Source: Geoanaerobacter pelophilus (lineage in GTDB: Bacteria > Desulfobacterota > Desulfuromonadia > Geobacterales > DSM-12255). From it: a DNA stretch of 64,000 bases. This document shows, in pieces, positions 1-9,459 of this stretch. The translations under genes and the position numbers were made by a program. The notes below the pieces were generated by a model, which was not told the DNA's origin, did not search any database, and was given only the letters and a program-made list of their open reading frames with translations. Positions within the stretch are counted from its first letter, which is position 1; the number at the start of each line of letters is the position of its first letter. The stretch lies in the NCBI RefSeq assembly GCF_018476885.1, contig NZ_JAHCVJ010000001.1, positions 620,001 through 684,000 on the forward strand. The letters are read 5' to 3'.

Positions 1-1
1 A

Positions 2-1714
2 CTGATCAAACCAGCTGTTGCCGCAGGAATGGCCAACACGCTCATCCTGAAAAATGACGGCACGGTGTGGCGCTGGGGCGGAATGTTCAACGGCTCTCCA
101 GTGCCCCAACAGCTAACCGAGCTGATTGACGCCGTGGCCATCTCAACTGGCACCGAGCACTCCGTAGCACTAACCAGCGAAGGGAGAGTCCGGATCTGGG
201 GCGGCAACAGCAGAGGACAGCTGGGTTCCGGGCTGGTCGGTCCGAGATCAGAAATCATGGGGCTGTCCGGAATAACGTCACTAGCTGCTGGCCATTGGTA
301 TACGGCCGCAGTAAGAGGGGATGGAACCGTCTGGAGCTTTGGCGACAACAGCGATGGCTGTCTCGGCGACGGCACCACCAACCTGCGTGGCGATCTGGTT
401 CAGGCAGTAGGACTCACCGGAGTAAAGGCTGTGGCAACCAGCCACTCGACCCTGGCACTCAAAACCGACGGAACGGTCTGGTCATGGGGGAGAAATGATC
501 TCGGCCAGCTTGGGGACGGCACAACCACCCAGCGCAGTACTCCGGCGCAAATAAACGGCCTGTCCGGCATCGTGGCTGTTGCCTCCGGCAATTCTCACTC
601 ACTGGCCCTGAGCGCACTCGGCACCGTCTATGGCTGGGGTGGCAGTTATGGACCATACCCGTGGTCGCTCACCGGTATTAGCAATGTTGTCGCAATAGCA
701 GCCGGGGAGAGCAGCAGCATCGCCCTGAAGGCAGACGGCACTGTCTGGGAGTGGACCGGCCTCAACACACCGGTGCAGGTAGCCGGTATCTCCGGGGTAA
801 CAGCCATTTCGGCGTCAGACCATGTGATGGCCATGAAGAGTGACGGGACCATCTGGGGATGGGGGAATAATTACGCCGGCCAGCTTGGAGACGGCACTTT
901 AACCTATAGCAGCATCCCGGTTAAGGCAACGGCCGAAACCACAGTACGGATGCCGCTCACAATCAGCATAAGCGGCAATGGCACAGTCTATTCACCTACT
1001 GCGCCACCATGCAGCGGAACATGCACCCAATGGCTAGCCAAAGGTGAAACAGTGGGGATTTCGCCAGCAGCCGACAGCGGCCAGGTCTTTGTCGGCTGGT
1101 CAGGGTGCGGTTCCGTAGTGGGGAATGAATGCATGGTGACCATGTCAGGGGGGCAATTTATCTCGGCCGCATTCGCGCCCAACACCCCTTACACATTGAC
1201 GGCAACGAAAATCGGCAGCGGCAGCGGCCAGGTGTTGAGCGTCTCCCCAGACACCCGGATAAACCTCACAGATCAACCGAGCAGTGCGGCCCAGTATATG
1301 GCCGGCAGCTTGGTTACCCTAACTGCCAGCGCTGACAGCGGCTCATCATTCAGCGGCTGGAGAGGCGTCTGCAGCGGTACTGCACCCTGCAATATCCAGA
1401 TTGGCGGCGACAGAGAAGTTGTCGCAGTTTTCACCAACACCGCAACCGGCAACCCCGGCCCGGTGCAGCTGAATAACCAGTATTTCGCACTGCTCCAAGA
1501 TGCCTACTCAAGCCTACAGGTCAATGCAGCGGCAGTTATTTTCGCCAATGCCTTGGCGGTAACAGAGAACCTGGTCTTTGACCGGGATATTGCCGTTACC
1601 CTCAAAGGCGGTTACGACAACGGCTTTGGGACCAGCAGCGGCCAGACCATCCTCAAAGGAACCCTGACCATCACCAACGGCTCGGTGATCATGGAGAATA
1701 TCGTTATTCAGTAG
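2..1714 (+). CDS. RCC1-repeat surface or secreted protein, 5' end cut by window edge
   Basis: The reading frame is open from base 2, and its first residues already belong to an RCC1-type blade, so the true start lies outside the window. Six further blades follow, with repeated motifs such as DGTVW.WG and GQLGDGT up to about residue 310. These should form a beta-propeller. Two divergent InlB/bacterial-repeat modules follow (about 315-390 and 392-470), each with a G[WG]SG-type core and paired cysteines (CSGTC, CGS..C). The C-terminal 90 residues form a separate beta-rich domain ending at IVIQ. No membrane segment is visible in the part seen. Proteins of this kind are common and multi-copy in Geobacter-like genomes. 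They are thought to be exported, but the substrate is unknown. An upstream signal peptide would be expected outside the window. Confidence 0.85.
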   Translation: MIKPAVAAGMANTLILKNDGTVWRWGGMFNGSPVPQQLTELIDAVAISTGTEHSVALTSEGRVRIWGGNSRGQLGSGLVGPRSEIMGLSGITSLAAGHWYTAAVRGDGTVWSFGDNSDGCLGDGTTNLRGDLVQAVGLTGVKAVATSHSTLALKTDGTVWSWGRNDLGQLGDGTTTQRSTPAQINGLSGIVAVASGNSHSLALSALGTVYGWGGSYGPYPWSLTGISNVVAIAAGESSSIALKADGTVWEWTGLNTPVQVAGISGVTAISASDHVMAMKSDGTIWGWGNNYAGQLGDGTLTYSSIPVKATAETTVRMPLTISISGNGTVYSPTAPPCSGTCTQWLAKGETVGISPAADSGQVFVGWSGCGSVVGNECMVTMSGGQFISAAFAPNTPYTLTATKIGSGSGQVLSVSPDTRINLTDQPSSAAQYMAGSLVTLTASADSGSSFSGWRGVCSGTAPCNIQIGGDREVVAVFTNTATGNPGPVQLNNQYFALLQDAYSSLQVNAAAVIFANALAVTENLVFDRDIAVTLKGGYDNGFGTSSGQTILKGTLTITNGSVIMENIVIQ

Positions 1715-1732
1715 TGCCACCCCGGACAGACA

Positions 1733-1769
1733 AAAGCCCCCTGGACCGCAGAATGGACCAGGGGGCTTT
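1733..1769. terminator. Bidirectional rho-independent terminator
   Basis: The 12-base arms AAAGCCCCCTGG and CCAGGGGGCTTT are perfect complements around a 13-base loop. The hairpin lies between two converging genes, the RCC1 protein (+) and tsaB (-), and can serve both. The flanking T/A runs are short, so efficiency is uncertain. Confidence 0.8.
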
Positions 1770-1800
1770 CTATTGTGTATCTGATACTGCGCAAGCCTGC

Positions 1801-2484
1801 CTAGCGTTGTTTGGCCATTTCCGCCTCGGAAAGCCTCAGATAAACCGGGAGCAGGTCAACAGCGGAGACGCCATCGCCACGCTGCAAGGCGGCATAGGCC
1901 AGCATGGCGCCATTGGAGGCTCTTGGCAGGTGGACATGCGGTGGGGCAAAAATGGCGCGATCACCGAGCAACGCCAGAAGTTGCTCCCGATAGCGAAGAG
2001 CGCCGTCACCGACCAGGATGGTTGGCCCGGTAAGCCATTGGGCAACAGCTTCAGGAGCAATGACCGCATCGCCTCTGATCGGGACCGGCAGGGCTGAGCT
2101 GCAGGCATAGAGTCCGGCATACACCTCGTTTTTGCGGGCATCGTACAGTGCACAGACCGGCAGATTCGAGAGGGGGATGTTCATGGCCAGCATTGCCAGA
2201 GAAGAAATCCCTGCCACCGGCTTGCCAGTGGCCAGCGCCAGCCCTTTCACCGCGGCAATACCCACCCGAAGTCCGGTAAAGGCGCCGGGTCCGGTGACAA
2301 CCCCGAAAGCGTCAATCGCCCCCATGGCTACACCGCAATCGGTCGTCAATCGCTCAATGGCATCGAAAAGCCGCGACGAGGCGCCCTTGCCGCCGGCAAG
2401 CAGGTACTCGCCGATCAGCTGTTCACCTTCGGTAAGCGCCACACTGCAGACAGTTGAGGATGTGTCGATGGTAAGAAGTTTCAA
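1801..2484 (-). CDS. tsaB: tRNA threonylcarbamoyladenosine biosynthesis protein TsaB
   Basis: This is a 227-residue ASKHA-fold protein. It is the partner of TsaD in the complex that adds threonylcarbamoyl to A37 of ANN-decoding tRNAs. The N-terminal phosphate-1-like segment LTIDTSS (4-10) and the region GPGAFTGLRVG (about 66-76) are the usual TsaB signatures. Length is normal for the family (220-235). The start codon overlaps the rseP stop by four bases (ATGA), which suggests translational coupling. It is the last gene of the minus-strand run that begins with rpsB. It lacks the metal-binding histidines of TsaD, as expected for the inactive paralogue. Confidence 0.93.
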   Translation of the reverse strand: MKLLTIDTSSTVCSVALTEGEQLIGEYLLAGGKGASSRLFDAIERLTTDCGVAMGAIDAFGVVTGPGAFTGLRVGIAAVKGLALATGKPVAGISSLAMLAMNIPLSNLPVCALYDARKNEVYAGLYACSSALPVPIRGDAVIAPEAVAQWLTGPTILVGDGALRYREQLLALLGDRAIFAPPHVHLPRASNGAMLAYAALQRGDGVSAVDLLPVYLRLSEAEMAKQR

Positions 2485-3548
2485 CCCTGCCCCAAAAAAT
2501 ATCTCATAATATCGTTGTAGAATGCCAGTACCATCAGGCTCAGCAGCAGGAACAGCCCAACCTGCTGGGCCATTTCTCGGGCTTTCTGGCTAACCGGCTT
2601 CCTGAAGACCACTTCCCAGGCAAAGAAAAAGAGGTGTCCGCCGTCAAGGATCGGTACCGGCAGGAGATTGAGAACCCCCAGGTTGATGGAGAGCAGCGCC
2701 ATAAAGGCGATAAAGCTGACCCCGCCTTCAGAAGCCTGCTGGCCGGCCATCTTGGCGATCATGATCGGTCCACCGACCGTGTCGAGCGGAATGGCCCGTT
2801 CAACCAGCTTTACCAAGGAAAGAACCGTGAGATGGATCATGTTCCAGGTCTGGGCACTCCCTTTTAGCAGGGCCTCACCCGGACCGAACCGTTCCTGCAC
2901 TTCGTCGCCGGCAGAAACGATCCCAATGGCCGGCGAGGTGACACTCTCGCCAAACAGGTTCTTTGCTTTCCTGGTCTCAGGGGTGACCTTGAACCCCAAA
3001 ATCGCGCCAGCACGCTTAACCTGTATTTCCAGAGTTTTGCCATCGCTTTCCGCGATCTCCTTGGCTACTTCATCCCAACGACTTACCGGTTTCCCGGCAA
3101 TGGCAATAACCTGATCCCCGGTCAAAATCCCTGCTTTTGCCGCAGGTTTGTCCTTGATTACCTCGCCGATCTTGCTGGTGACTGATGGAACGCCGATCAT
3201 GTAGATCAGCACGAACAGGACCCATGCAAAAACCAGGTTGAAAATCGGACCGGCAGCAACAATGGCAATTCTCTGCAACGGCGGCTTTGCCGCAAACGAG
3301 CGGGCCTGGTCCTCCTCGCTCACTTCAGCGTCGCTCCCCTCCCCGACCATCTTGACATAGCCGCCAAGAGGAAAGGCTGAGATCAGATACTCGGTCTCGC
3401 CCTTTTTGAAGCCGATCAGCTTGGTGCCGAAACCGAGGGAAAACTTTTCCACCCCGACACCGAACAGCTTGGCAAAAAGGAAGTGCCCCAGTTCATGAAC
3501 AAAGATCAGAGCGCCAAGCACTATAATTGCAGCAATTATACTGGTCAT
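2481..3548 (-). CDS. rseP: RIP site-2 zinc metalloprotease RseP
   Basis: This is an inner-membrane intramembrane protease of 355 residues. The HELGH zinc motif is at residues 18-22 inside the first membrane helix. One PDZ domain follows (about 110-200, with GDQVIAIAGKPV). The second active-site motif, LLPVPILDGGH, is near residue 300 in a late helix. In the family it cleaves anti-sigma factors after a first-site cut, and it also removes signal-peptide remnants. One PDZ domain instead of the two of E. coli RseP is common outside gammaproteobacteria. It lies between dxr and tsaB, a conserved position next to cdsA and uppS. Confidence 0.95.
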   Translation of the reverse strand: MTSIIAAIIVLGALIFVHELGHFLFAKLFGVGVEKFSLGFGTKLIGFKKGETEYLISAFPLGGYVKMVGEGSDAEVSEEDQARSFAAKPPLQRIAIVAAGPIFNLVFAWVLFVLIYMIGVPSVTSKIGEVIKDKPAAKAGILTGDQVIAIAGKPVSRWDEVAKEIAESDGKTLEIQVKRAGAILGFKVTPETRKAKNLFGESVTSPAIGIVSAGDEVQERFGPGEALLKGSAQTWNMIHLTVLSLVKLVERAIPLDTVGGPIMIAKMAGQQASEGGVSFIAFMALLSINLGVLNLLPVPILDGGHLFFFAWEVVFRKPVSQKAREMAQQVGLFLLLSLMVLAFYNDIMRYFLGQG

Positions 3549-3578
3549 TTTACCCCTCTACGGTTAGCTCGTCACTTT

Positions 3579-4736
3579 TCACAACGTAGGCAACAGCTCA
3601 CACGCTTTCGCTCGCCCCCAGGCATCAACCGAGAGCACTTCTTCTATCGAGCTAAGCTGGTGAGCAGTGTGGCTATCCATGGTCCGGACAATAAGCTCAG
3701 AAATCCCCAGGAACGGAATTTTGCCGTTGAGAAAGGCCTCCACTGCGACCTCGTTGGCGGCATTCATTACTGCGGGCATGCTCTCGCCGGCAGCCATGGC
3801 ATCGTATGCCAGCTGCAGACAGCGAAATTTCTCCAGGTCGGGTTTAAAAAAAGTGAGCGCGGACAACTGGGTCAGGTCAAGCGGCTTGACTCCGGTAGAT
3901 ACCCGCTCCGGATATGACAGGGCATAGGCGATGGGAGCCTTCATGTCCGGGGTGCCGAGCTGCGCGATGACACAACCGTCCACATATTCGACCATTGAGT
4001 GGATGATGCTCTGCGGATGGATATTGACGTCGATCTTCACCGGATCAACATCAAACAGCCAGCGGGCTTCTATGACTTCCAACCCTTTGTTCATCATGGA
4101 GGCCGAATCGATGGTGATCTTACGCCCCATGCTCCAGTTGGGATGGTTGAGGGCATCAGCCACCGTAACCTTTTTGAGTTGCTCAAGAGGAGTGTTGAGG
4201 AACGGACCACCGGAAGCGGTCAGGATGATCTTCTCGATATCCTCGCTACGGTGCCCCTCTATTGACTGAAAGACCGCACTATGCTCGCTGTCCACCGGGT
4301 ACAGCTTGACTCCTGCCTTTGCCACCTCTTCCATGAAGAGGTGCCCGGCAGTAACCAGTGTCTCCTTGTTGGCCAGGGCTATATCCTTGCCGGCCCTGAT
4401 GGCGGACGCTGTCGGCAGCAGACCGGCAGCACCGACGATGGCAGCCACTACCATCTCCGTGTCCGGATGGATCGCAGCCCCAATCAGACCATCGACGCCA
4501 GCCATGATTTCCGGCACCGGACCGGGAGGGAGCATTTTTTTGAGTGCTGCGGCAAGATCATTATCAAGCACCGATACCAGCTTCGGTCGGAATGCAGAGA
4601 TCTGCTGCACCAGCAGATCCAGGTTTCTCCCTGCGGTCAGGGCAACGACTTCAAACCGGTCAGGATGCGCCGCCACTATCTCCAGAGTGCTGACGCCGAT
4701 TGACCCTGTTGACCCTAAAACTGTAAGTTTCTTCAT
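3579..4736 (-). CDS. dxr: 1-deoxy-D-xylulose 5-phosphate reductoisomerase
   Basis: This 385-residue cytoplasmic enzyme of the MEP isoprenoid pathway converts DXP to 2-C-methyl-D-erythritol 4-phosphate with NADPH. The N-terminal GSTGSIG (8-14) is the NADP-binding turn. ALANKETLV (about 118-126) and PVDSEHSA (about 147-154, with the metal ligands D and E) are catalytic signatures. The flexible-loop region follows with [19 protein letters not shown] (about 202-220). Length matches the family. Its product feeds the undecaprenyl chain made by UppS, encoded two genes upstream in the same transcript direction. Confidence 0.96.
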   Translation of the reverse strand: MKKLTVLGSTGSIGVSTLEIVAAHPDRFEVVALTAGRNLDLLVQQISAFRPKLVSVLDNDLAAALKKMLPPGPVPEIMAGVDGLIGAAIHPDTEMVVAAIVGAAGLLPTASAIRAGKDIALANKETLVTAGHLFMEEVAKAGVKLYPVDSEHSAVFQSIEGHRSEDIEKIILTASGGPFLNTPLEQLKKVTVADALNHPNWSMGRKITIDSASMMNKGLEVIEARWLFDVDPVKIDVNIHPQSIIHSMVEYVDGCVIAQLGTPDMKAPIAYALSYPERVSTGVKPLDLTQLSALTFFKPDLEKFRCLQLAYDAMAAGESMPAVMNAANEVAVEAFLNGKIPFLGISELIVRTMDSHTAHQLSSIEEVLSVDAWGRAKACELLPTL

Positions 4737-4757
4737 GCCGTCTCCTGATGCAATCGA

Positions 4758-5552
4758 CTAACCTCGAGTAAAGATGAAATGTGCATACCACCATGCCGCC
4801 GGGGCCGCGAAAAGAATACTATCGAGCCGGTCAAGGATGCCGCCATGGCCGGGGACAATGGTTCCTGAATCCTTTACCCCGCAACTCCTCTTTAGCAGTG
4901 ACTCGAAGAGATCCCCCAGTTGCCCGAGCACCCCAAGGACCAGGGCAGTGGCTATGCAATCCACTACCCCGAGCTGCGGAAAGAAGGTCAGTTTTGCCAC
5001 GAAGGCACCTGCCACACTCCCGGCAAGCCCGCCCAGCGCCCCCTCAATACTCTTGTTGGGGCTGACAGCTGGATAGAGCTTATTCCTGCCAAGCGCGGAA
5101 CCAACGTAGTAGGCAGCCGAATCACCGGACATGACAATCAGCATCATCAGCAGGATCCAGCACTCGCCGAACGGCTCGGCTTTCAGAAGCAGCAGTTGTG
5201 AAAGGAGGAGCGGCACATAGAGCAAACCGGCGGCAAGAAGCGCCCATTCCTGGGCTGCCTGGCGGATATCGCTAAAACGGAACAGCAGTGCCAAAGCAGC
5301 GATCAGCACGAGCGCCGTCAGTACCGGGAGCAGCAATGGATTGGACAGCAGTGGAACCAGAGCCAGAGGAGCGCCCAGAACTGAAGCGACCACAGCTTCT
5401 GTTTTCCGACCGGGGAGCGCCATCCGGTAGAATTCCGCCAGACCGATAACGGCGACGACCAGGATAAAGGCGGCGAAAAGAGGCTGGCTCCCCTTAACAA
5501 TCAGGGCAATCAACAGAGGAAGGGCGATGACCGCGGTAAGCAATCTTTTTAT
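4758..5552 (-). CDS. cdsA: Phosphatidate cytidylyltransferase CdsA, probable ATA start
   Basis: CdsA makes CDP-diacylglycerol from phosphatidate and CTP in the inner membrane. The protein has about eight hydrophobic segments. Its C-terminal signatures are clear: SGDSAAYYVGSALGR, SPNKSIEGALGG and the GHGGILDRLDS motif with the metal-binding aspartates. No ATG or GTG fits the N-terminus. A TTG at 5543 lies 14 bases from the only good ribosome binding site (GGAGG at 5558-5562). An in-frame ATA at 5552 lies 5 bases from it and gives the family-like start (M)KRLLTAV. I chose the ATA, giving 264 residues, but TTG remains possible. The gene follows the uppS stop by ten bases. Confidence 0.88.
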   Translation of the reverse strand: MKRLLTAVIALPLLIALIVKGSQPLFAAFILVVAVIGLAEFYRMALPGRKTEAVVASVLGAPLALVPLLSNPLLLPVLTALVLIAALALLFRFSDIRQAAQEWALLAAGLLYVPLLLSQLLLLKAEPFGECWILLMMLIVMSGDSAAYYVGSALGRNKLYPAVSPNKSIEGALGGLAGSVAGAFVAKLTFFPQLGVVDCIATALVLGVLGQLGDLFESLLKRSCGVKDSGTIVPGHGGILDRLDSILFAAPAAWWYAHFIFTRG

Positions 5553-5562
5553 GGCGTCCTCC

Positions 5563-6303
5563 TTATGAGCACGAGCGCAGCTGCTCGCTGGTCAGCCCGA
5601 ACCGTCTTTCCCGGTCCTGGTAGTCTTTGAGGGCCTTGTAAAGCTGAGCGGCGTCGAAATCCGGCCAGTTCACATCAGTGAAATACAGCTCGGTATAAGC
5701 CAGCTGCCAGAGGAGAAAGTTGCTGATTCTCATCTCGCCGCTGGTGCGAATCAGAAAATCCGGGTCAGGAATGCCATCGGTAAAGAGATACCCGGAGAAG
5801 ACCTTCTCATCCAGCTTGGACGGATCAATCTTCCCTGACGCAGCATCGGCTGCGATCCTGACAACAGCACCAAGCATCTCCTGACGTGAACCGTAGGAGA
5901 GCGCAAGAGTCAGGAGCATGCCGCTGTTAGTAGCTGTCCTGGTTATCGCTTCGTCGATTTCCTTATTGACTGCCGGGGGGAGTTCATGACGATTGCCGAT
6001 GACGGCAAAACGGATATTGTTCTGCATCATCCGCGGGACTTCAGAGCGGATATACTTTTTCAACAACGCCATCAAGGCCTGTACTTCGGTCTTCGGCCGA
6101 AGCCAGTTCTCGGAGGAAAAGGCAAACAGGGTCAGGTAACCGATGCCGACCCGTGAACACTCCTCTACGATCATCCGGACCGTTTCCACTCCCTTCTGGT
6201 GGCCGACGATCCGTTGCAGCATCCGTTGTTTGGCCCAGCGGCCATTGCCATCCATGATGATGGCCAGATGCCGGGGCAACCTGTCCGGTTTCAATCGATG
6301 CAT
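5563..6303 (-). CDS. uppS: Undecaprenyl (di-trans,poly-cis) diphosphate synthase
   Basis: This cis-prenyltransferase of about 246 residues makes the lipid carrier for peptidoglycan and O-antigen from FPP and IPP. IIMDGNGRWAKQR near the N-terminus carries the catalytic aspartate. RTSGEMRISNFLLWQ and YTELYF near residues 190-215 are the C-terminal signatures. The frame can be extended 20 residues upstream, but that extension runs through the hairpin at 6329-6350. The ATG at 6303, with GGAG 11 bases ahead, gives the usual MHRLKPDRLPRHLAI-type start and was preferred. Confidence 0.95.
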   Translation of the reverse strand: MHRLKPDRLPRHLAIIMDGNGRWAKQRMLQRIVGHQKGVETVRMIVEECSRVGIGYLTLFAFSSENWLRPKTEVQALMALLKKYIRSEVPRMMQNNIRFAVIGNRHELPPAVNKEIDEAITRTATNSGMLLTLALSYGSRQEMLGAVVRIAADAASGKIDPSKLDEKVFSGYLFTDGIPDPDFLIRTSGEMRISNFLLWQLAYTELYFTDVNWPDFDAAQLYKALKDYQDRERRFGLTSEQLRSCS

Positions 6304-6324
6304 CTTTTCATATGCTCCAGTAAC

Positions 6325-6350
6325 AAAAAAACCCCTTCCGTCAGGGGTTT
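6325..6350 (-). terminator. Terminator or attenuator between frr and uppS
   Basis: On the minus strand an AAACCCCT/AGGGGTTT stem (8 bp, 6-base loop) is followed directly by seven T residues. It is a classical rho-independent signal located after frr and before uppS. The downstream uppS-cdsA-dxr-rseP-tsaB genes therefore rely on read-through or on a promoter that I could not identify. Confidence 0.85.
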
Positions 6351-6394
6351 CGGATTTAAGCACAATTCAGAAAGCCGTGCAAGGGAAATTCAGA

Positions 6395-6952
6395 TCAGAC
6401 CTCCATGACCTCTTTCTCTTTGTGGGCCAGGACTTCGTCAATCTTGTTCTCGTAGTTTTTAGTCAGGTCCTGGACATCTTTTTCAGCACGCTTGAGGTCA
6501 TCCTCAGAGATCTGCTTGTCCTTTTCGAGCTTCTTGACCCCATCAATGGCATCGCGACGGATATTGCGCAAGGCAACCTTGGCCTCTTCCGCCATCTTCT
6601 TGAGTTGCTTCACAATCTCCTTGCGCCGCTCCTCGGTCAGAGGGGGAAGGACCAACCGGATCAGCTTGCCGTCATTGGCCGGCGTTACCCCGATGTTGGC
6701 ATTCATGATCGCCTTTTCAATCAGAGGGATCAGTTTTGCCTCCCAGGGCTGCAGGGTGATGGTGCGCGGCTCGGGCACCGCCAGAGTGGCGACCTGGTTG
6801 ACTGCTGTCGGGGTCCCGTAATAATCGATCTTTATGTCATCCAAAAGCGAGGTACTGGCCCTGCCGGTACGCACCTTCTGATACTCGCGACGAAGGGCAT
6901 CTATGGTCTTTTCCATGTGGCTTTTTAAATTGGCGATGACATCCTTGGTCAT
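6395..6952 (-). CDS. frr: Ribosome recycling factor
   Basis: This 185-residue protein is a standard RRF. Together with EF-G it splits the post-termination ribosome. The sequence shows the long three-helix bundle, with KVRTGRAS near residue 25, the [12 protein letters not shown] segment near 44-55, and the conserved arginine-rich stretch [14 protein letters not shown] (about 103-116). The start codon lies one base after the pyrH stop, so the two are probably coupled. A strong terminator follows on the same strand. Confidence 0.97.
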   Translation of the reverse strand: MTKDVIANLKSHMEKTIDALRREYQKVRTGRASTSLLDDIKIDYYGTPTAVNQVATLAVPEPRTITLQPWEAKLIPLIEKAIMNANIGVTPANDGKLIRLVLPPLTEERRKEIVKQLKKMAEEAKVALRNIRRDAIDGVKKLEKDKQISEDDLKRAEKDVQDLTKNYENKIDEVLAHKEKEVMEV

Positions 6953-6953
6953 T

Positions 6954-7706
<753 letters not shown>

Positions 7707-7725
7707 CTAAAAATTGCCGCCAATG

Positions 7726-7757
7726 CAAAAAGAGCCGACCATCTGAATGGCCGGCTC
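7726..7757 (-). terminator. Rho-independent terminator after tsf
   Basis: The minus strand reads an 11-bp stem (GAGCCGGCCAT with ATGGTCGGCTC, one G-U pair) around a 4-base loop, followed by TTTTT. It separates tsf from pyrH, so pyrH-frr may be expressed partly by read-through. Confidence 0.85.
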
Positions 7758-7767
7758 CGGTCAGCAA

Positions 7768-8424
7768 CTAGTTGCCGGCTGCTGCAGCAACTTCAGCAGC
7801 AAAGTCGCTCTCTTTCTTTTCCAGCCCTTCGCCCAGGACGAACCGGGCAAAGCGCCGAATCGACATATTTTCGCCGATCGTGGCAATGGTCTCATTCAGG
7901 TAGGTCTGAACCGTCTTGTCCGGATCCTTCACATACGGCTGCTCAAGAAGGCAGATATCCGCATAGAATTTGTTGACCTGGCCTTCGATAATCTTTTCGA
8001 TGATGTTATCCGGCTTGCCGGACTCGCGAGCCTTGGAACGGTAAATCTCCTTCTCGCGCTCGAGCACGTCGCTAGAAACCTCTTCGCGGCGCACAAACAT
8101 CGGTGAAGCAGCAGCAATGTGCATGGCGATATCTTTGACGAAATTCTGGAAATTATCGTTCTTGGCAACAAAGTCGGTTTCGCAGTTCACTTCCACGAGT
8201 ACACCGATCTTGCCGCCGGCATGGATATAGGAGCCAACCGAACCTTCGCTGGCTACGCGGCCGGCCTTTTTGGAAGCAGCAGCCAGACCTTTCTTGCGAA
8301 GGTAATCAACGGCCTTTTCTTGATCGCCGTCAGTCTCCTGCAGCGCCTTCTTGCAGTCCATGAGACCAGCGCCCGTTACTTTCCTCAATTCATTAACCTG
8401 TGCAGCCGAAATACTCACGTCCAT
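7768..8424 (-). CDS. tsf: Translation elongation factor Ts
   Basis: EF-Ts catalyses GDP release from EF-Tu. The N-terminal UBA-like domain ([19 protein letters not shown], about 10-28) and the core motif ETDFVAKN (about 81-88) are both present. At 218 residues it is the short form, lacking part of the second core subdomain found in the 280-residue E. coli protein. This form is common in many phyla. It lies 70 bases after rpsB, separated by a hairpin. Confidence 0.96.
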   Translation of the reverse strand: MDVSISAAQVNELRKVTGAGLMDCKKALQETDGDQEKAVDYLRKKGLAAASKKAGRVASEGSVGSYIHAGGKIGVLVEVNCETDFVAKNDNFQNFVKDIAMHIAAASPMFVRREEVSSDVLEREKEIYRSKARESGKPDNIIEKIIEGQVNKFYADICLLEQPYVKDPDKTVQTYLNETIATIGENMSIRRFARFVLGEGLEKKESDFAAEVAAAAGN

Positions 8425-8466
8425 CCTCCATAACGGCCTTGCAGCCGAAAGTTGAATTTTATAAGA

Positions 8467-8486
8467 GGCGCACGTTAGCGTGCGCC
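8467..8486 (-). terminator. Intercistronic hairpin between rpsB and tsf
   Basis: A perfect 8-bp stem (GGCGCACG/CGTGCGCC) encloses a 4-base loop. The minus strand continues with CTCTTATAAAA and has no clean T-run, so I read it as a processing or attenuation hairpin, not a full terminator. It may set the rpsB to tsf expression ratio. Confidence 0.55.
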
Positions 8487-8494
8487 GGTACTTG

Positions 8495-9265
8495 TTAGGC
8501 AGTCAATTCCTCTGCTGCGTCCTTATCGGATACTTCAACCCCGGCATCTTCCCCTTCGGAATCGCTCTGGAGATCGGTGTTGCGATTTTCAGAACCTTCG
8601 ATGACGGCATCGGCAATCTTGCTGGTAAGCAGGCGAATCGCGCGGATGGCATCGTCGTTGCCCGGAATTACGTAATCGATATCGTCAGGGTCGCAGTTGG
8701 TATCAACAATTGCCACAACCTTGATGCCGAGTTTCTTTGCTTCCTTGATGGCAATCTCTTCGTTCTTAGGGTCAATAACAAAGATAACGCCGGGAACGCG
8801 GCCCATGCCCTTGATACCGCCAAGGATTTTTTCCAGCTTCTGGCGCTCCTTGTCGAACTTGAGAGCTTCCTTCTTGGTGTAGGCGTCTGCAGTGCCGTCG
8901 GTCAGCATGGTATCAAGACGCTTGAGGCGGTCGATGCTCTGCTTGACAGTGGAAAAGTTGGTCAGCATGCCGCCGAGCCAACGCTGATTTACGTAGAACA
9001 TGCCGCAACGGCTTGCTTCCTCGGCAACAGAATCCTGAGCCTGCTTCTTGGTGCCGATGAACATTACCGTCTCGCCCGAGCGAACAGCATCGGTTACGAA
9101 GTTGTAGGCGTTCTTGAACAGCCTGACCGTCTTCTGCAGGTCGATGATGTAAATACCGTTCCGTGCCCCAAAGATATACGGTTTCATTTTGGGGTTCCAT
9201 CTCTTGGTCTGATGACCGAAGTGAACGCCGGCCTCCAGAAGTTCCTTCATGGTGATACTTGACAT
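8495..9265 (-). CDS. rpsB: 30S ribosomal protein S2
   Basis: This is a 256-residue S2. The start [26 protein letters not shown] and the block [12 protein letters not shown] are family hallmarks. The central coiled-coil region contains [20 protein letters not shown]. The [32 protein letters not shown] region follows near residues 159-190. The C-terminus is acidic and extends slightly beyond the E. coli protein. A GGAGGAT ribosome binding site stands 6 bases ahead of the ATG. Its leader of about 100 bases is described with the promoter. Confidence 0.97.
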   Translation of the reverse strand: MSSITMKELLEAGVHFGHQTKRWNPKMKPYIFGARNGIYIIDLQKTVRLFKNAYNFVTDAVRSGETVMFIGTKKQAQDSVAEEASRCGMFYVNQRWLGGMLTNFSTVKQSIDRLKRLDTMLTDGTADAYTKKEALKFDKERQKLEKILGGIKGMGRVPGVIFVIDPKNEEIAIKEAKKLGIKVVAIVDTNCDPDDIDYVIPGNDDAIRAIRLLTSKIADAVIEGSENRNTDLQSDSEGEDAGVEVSDKDAAEELTA

Positions 9266-9375
9266 TTTTTATCCTCCGTGTGGTTTGTCCTCCGCCTGCA
9301 GCCATTTCCCGGGAATCCTTTCATCAAGGACACCACCCCAGGGACCGACAGGCGTGCGTGATAAGGCAGCGGATG

Positions 9376-9404
9376 TATATATCACACCACCTGTTTCATG
9401 GCAA
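9376..9404 (-). promoter_or_regulatory. Predicted sigma-70 promoter of rpsB-tsf
   Basis: On the minus strand TTGCCA (9404-9399) and TATATA (9381-9376) are separated by 17 bases. Transcription would begin near 9369, giving an rpsB leader of roughly 100 bases. Such a leader could carry the S2 autoregulatory structure, but I could not draw a convincing fold for it. This region also contains the unmapped lptF promoter on the other strand. Confidence 0.5.
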
Positions 9405-9459
9405 GGCATTTTTATCGCTGCGCTTTACTTGGCAGCGGTTCTCATGTATCATCGCCGCC

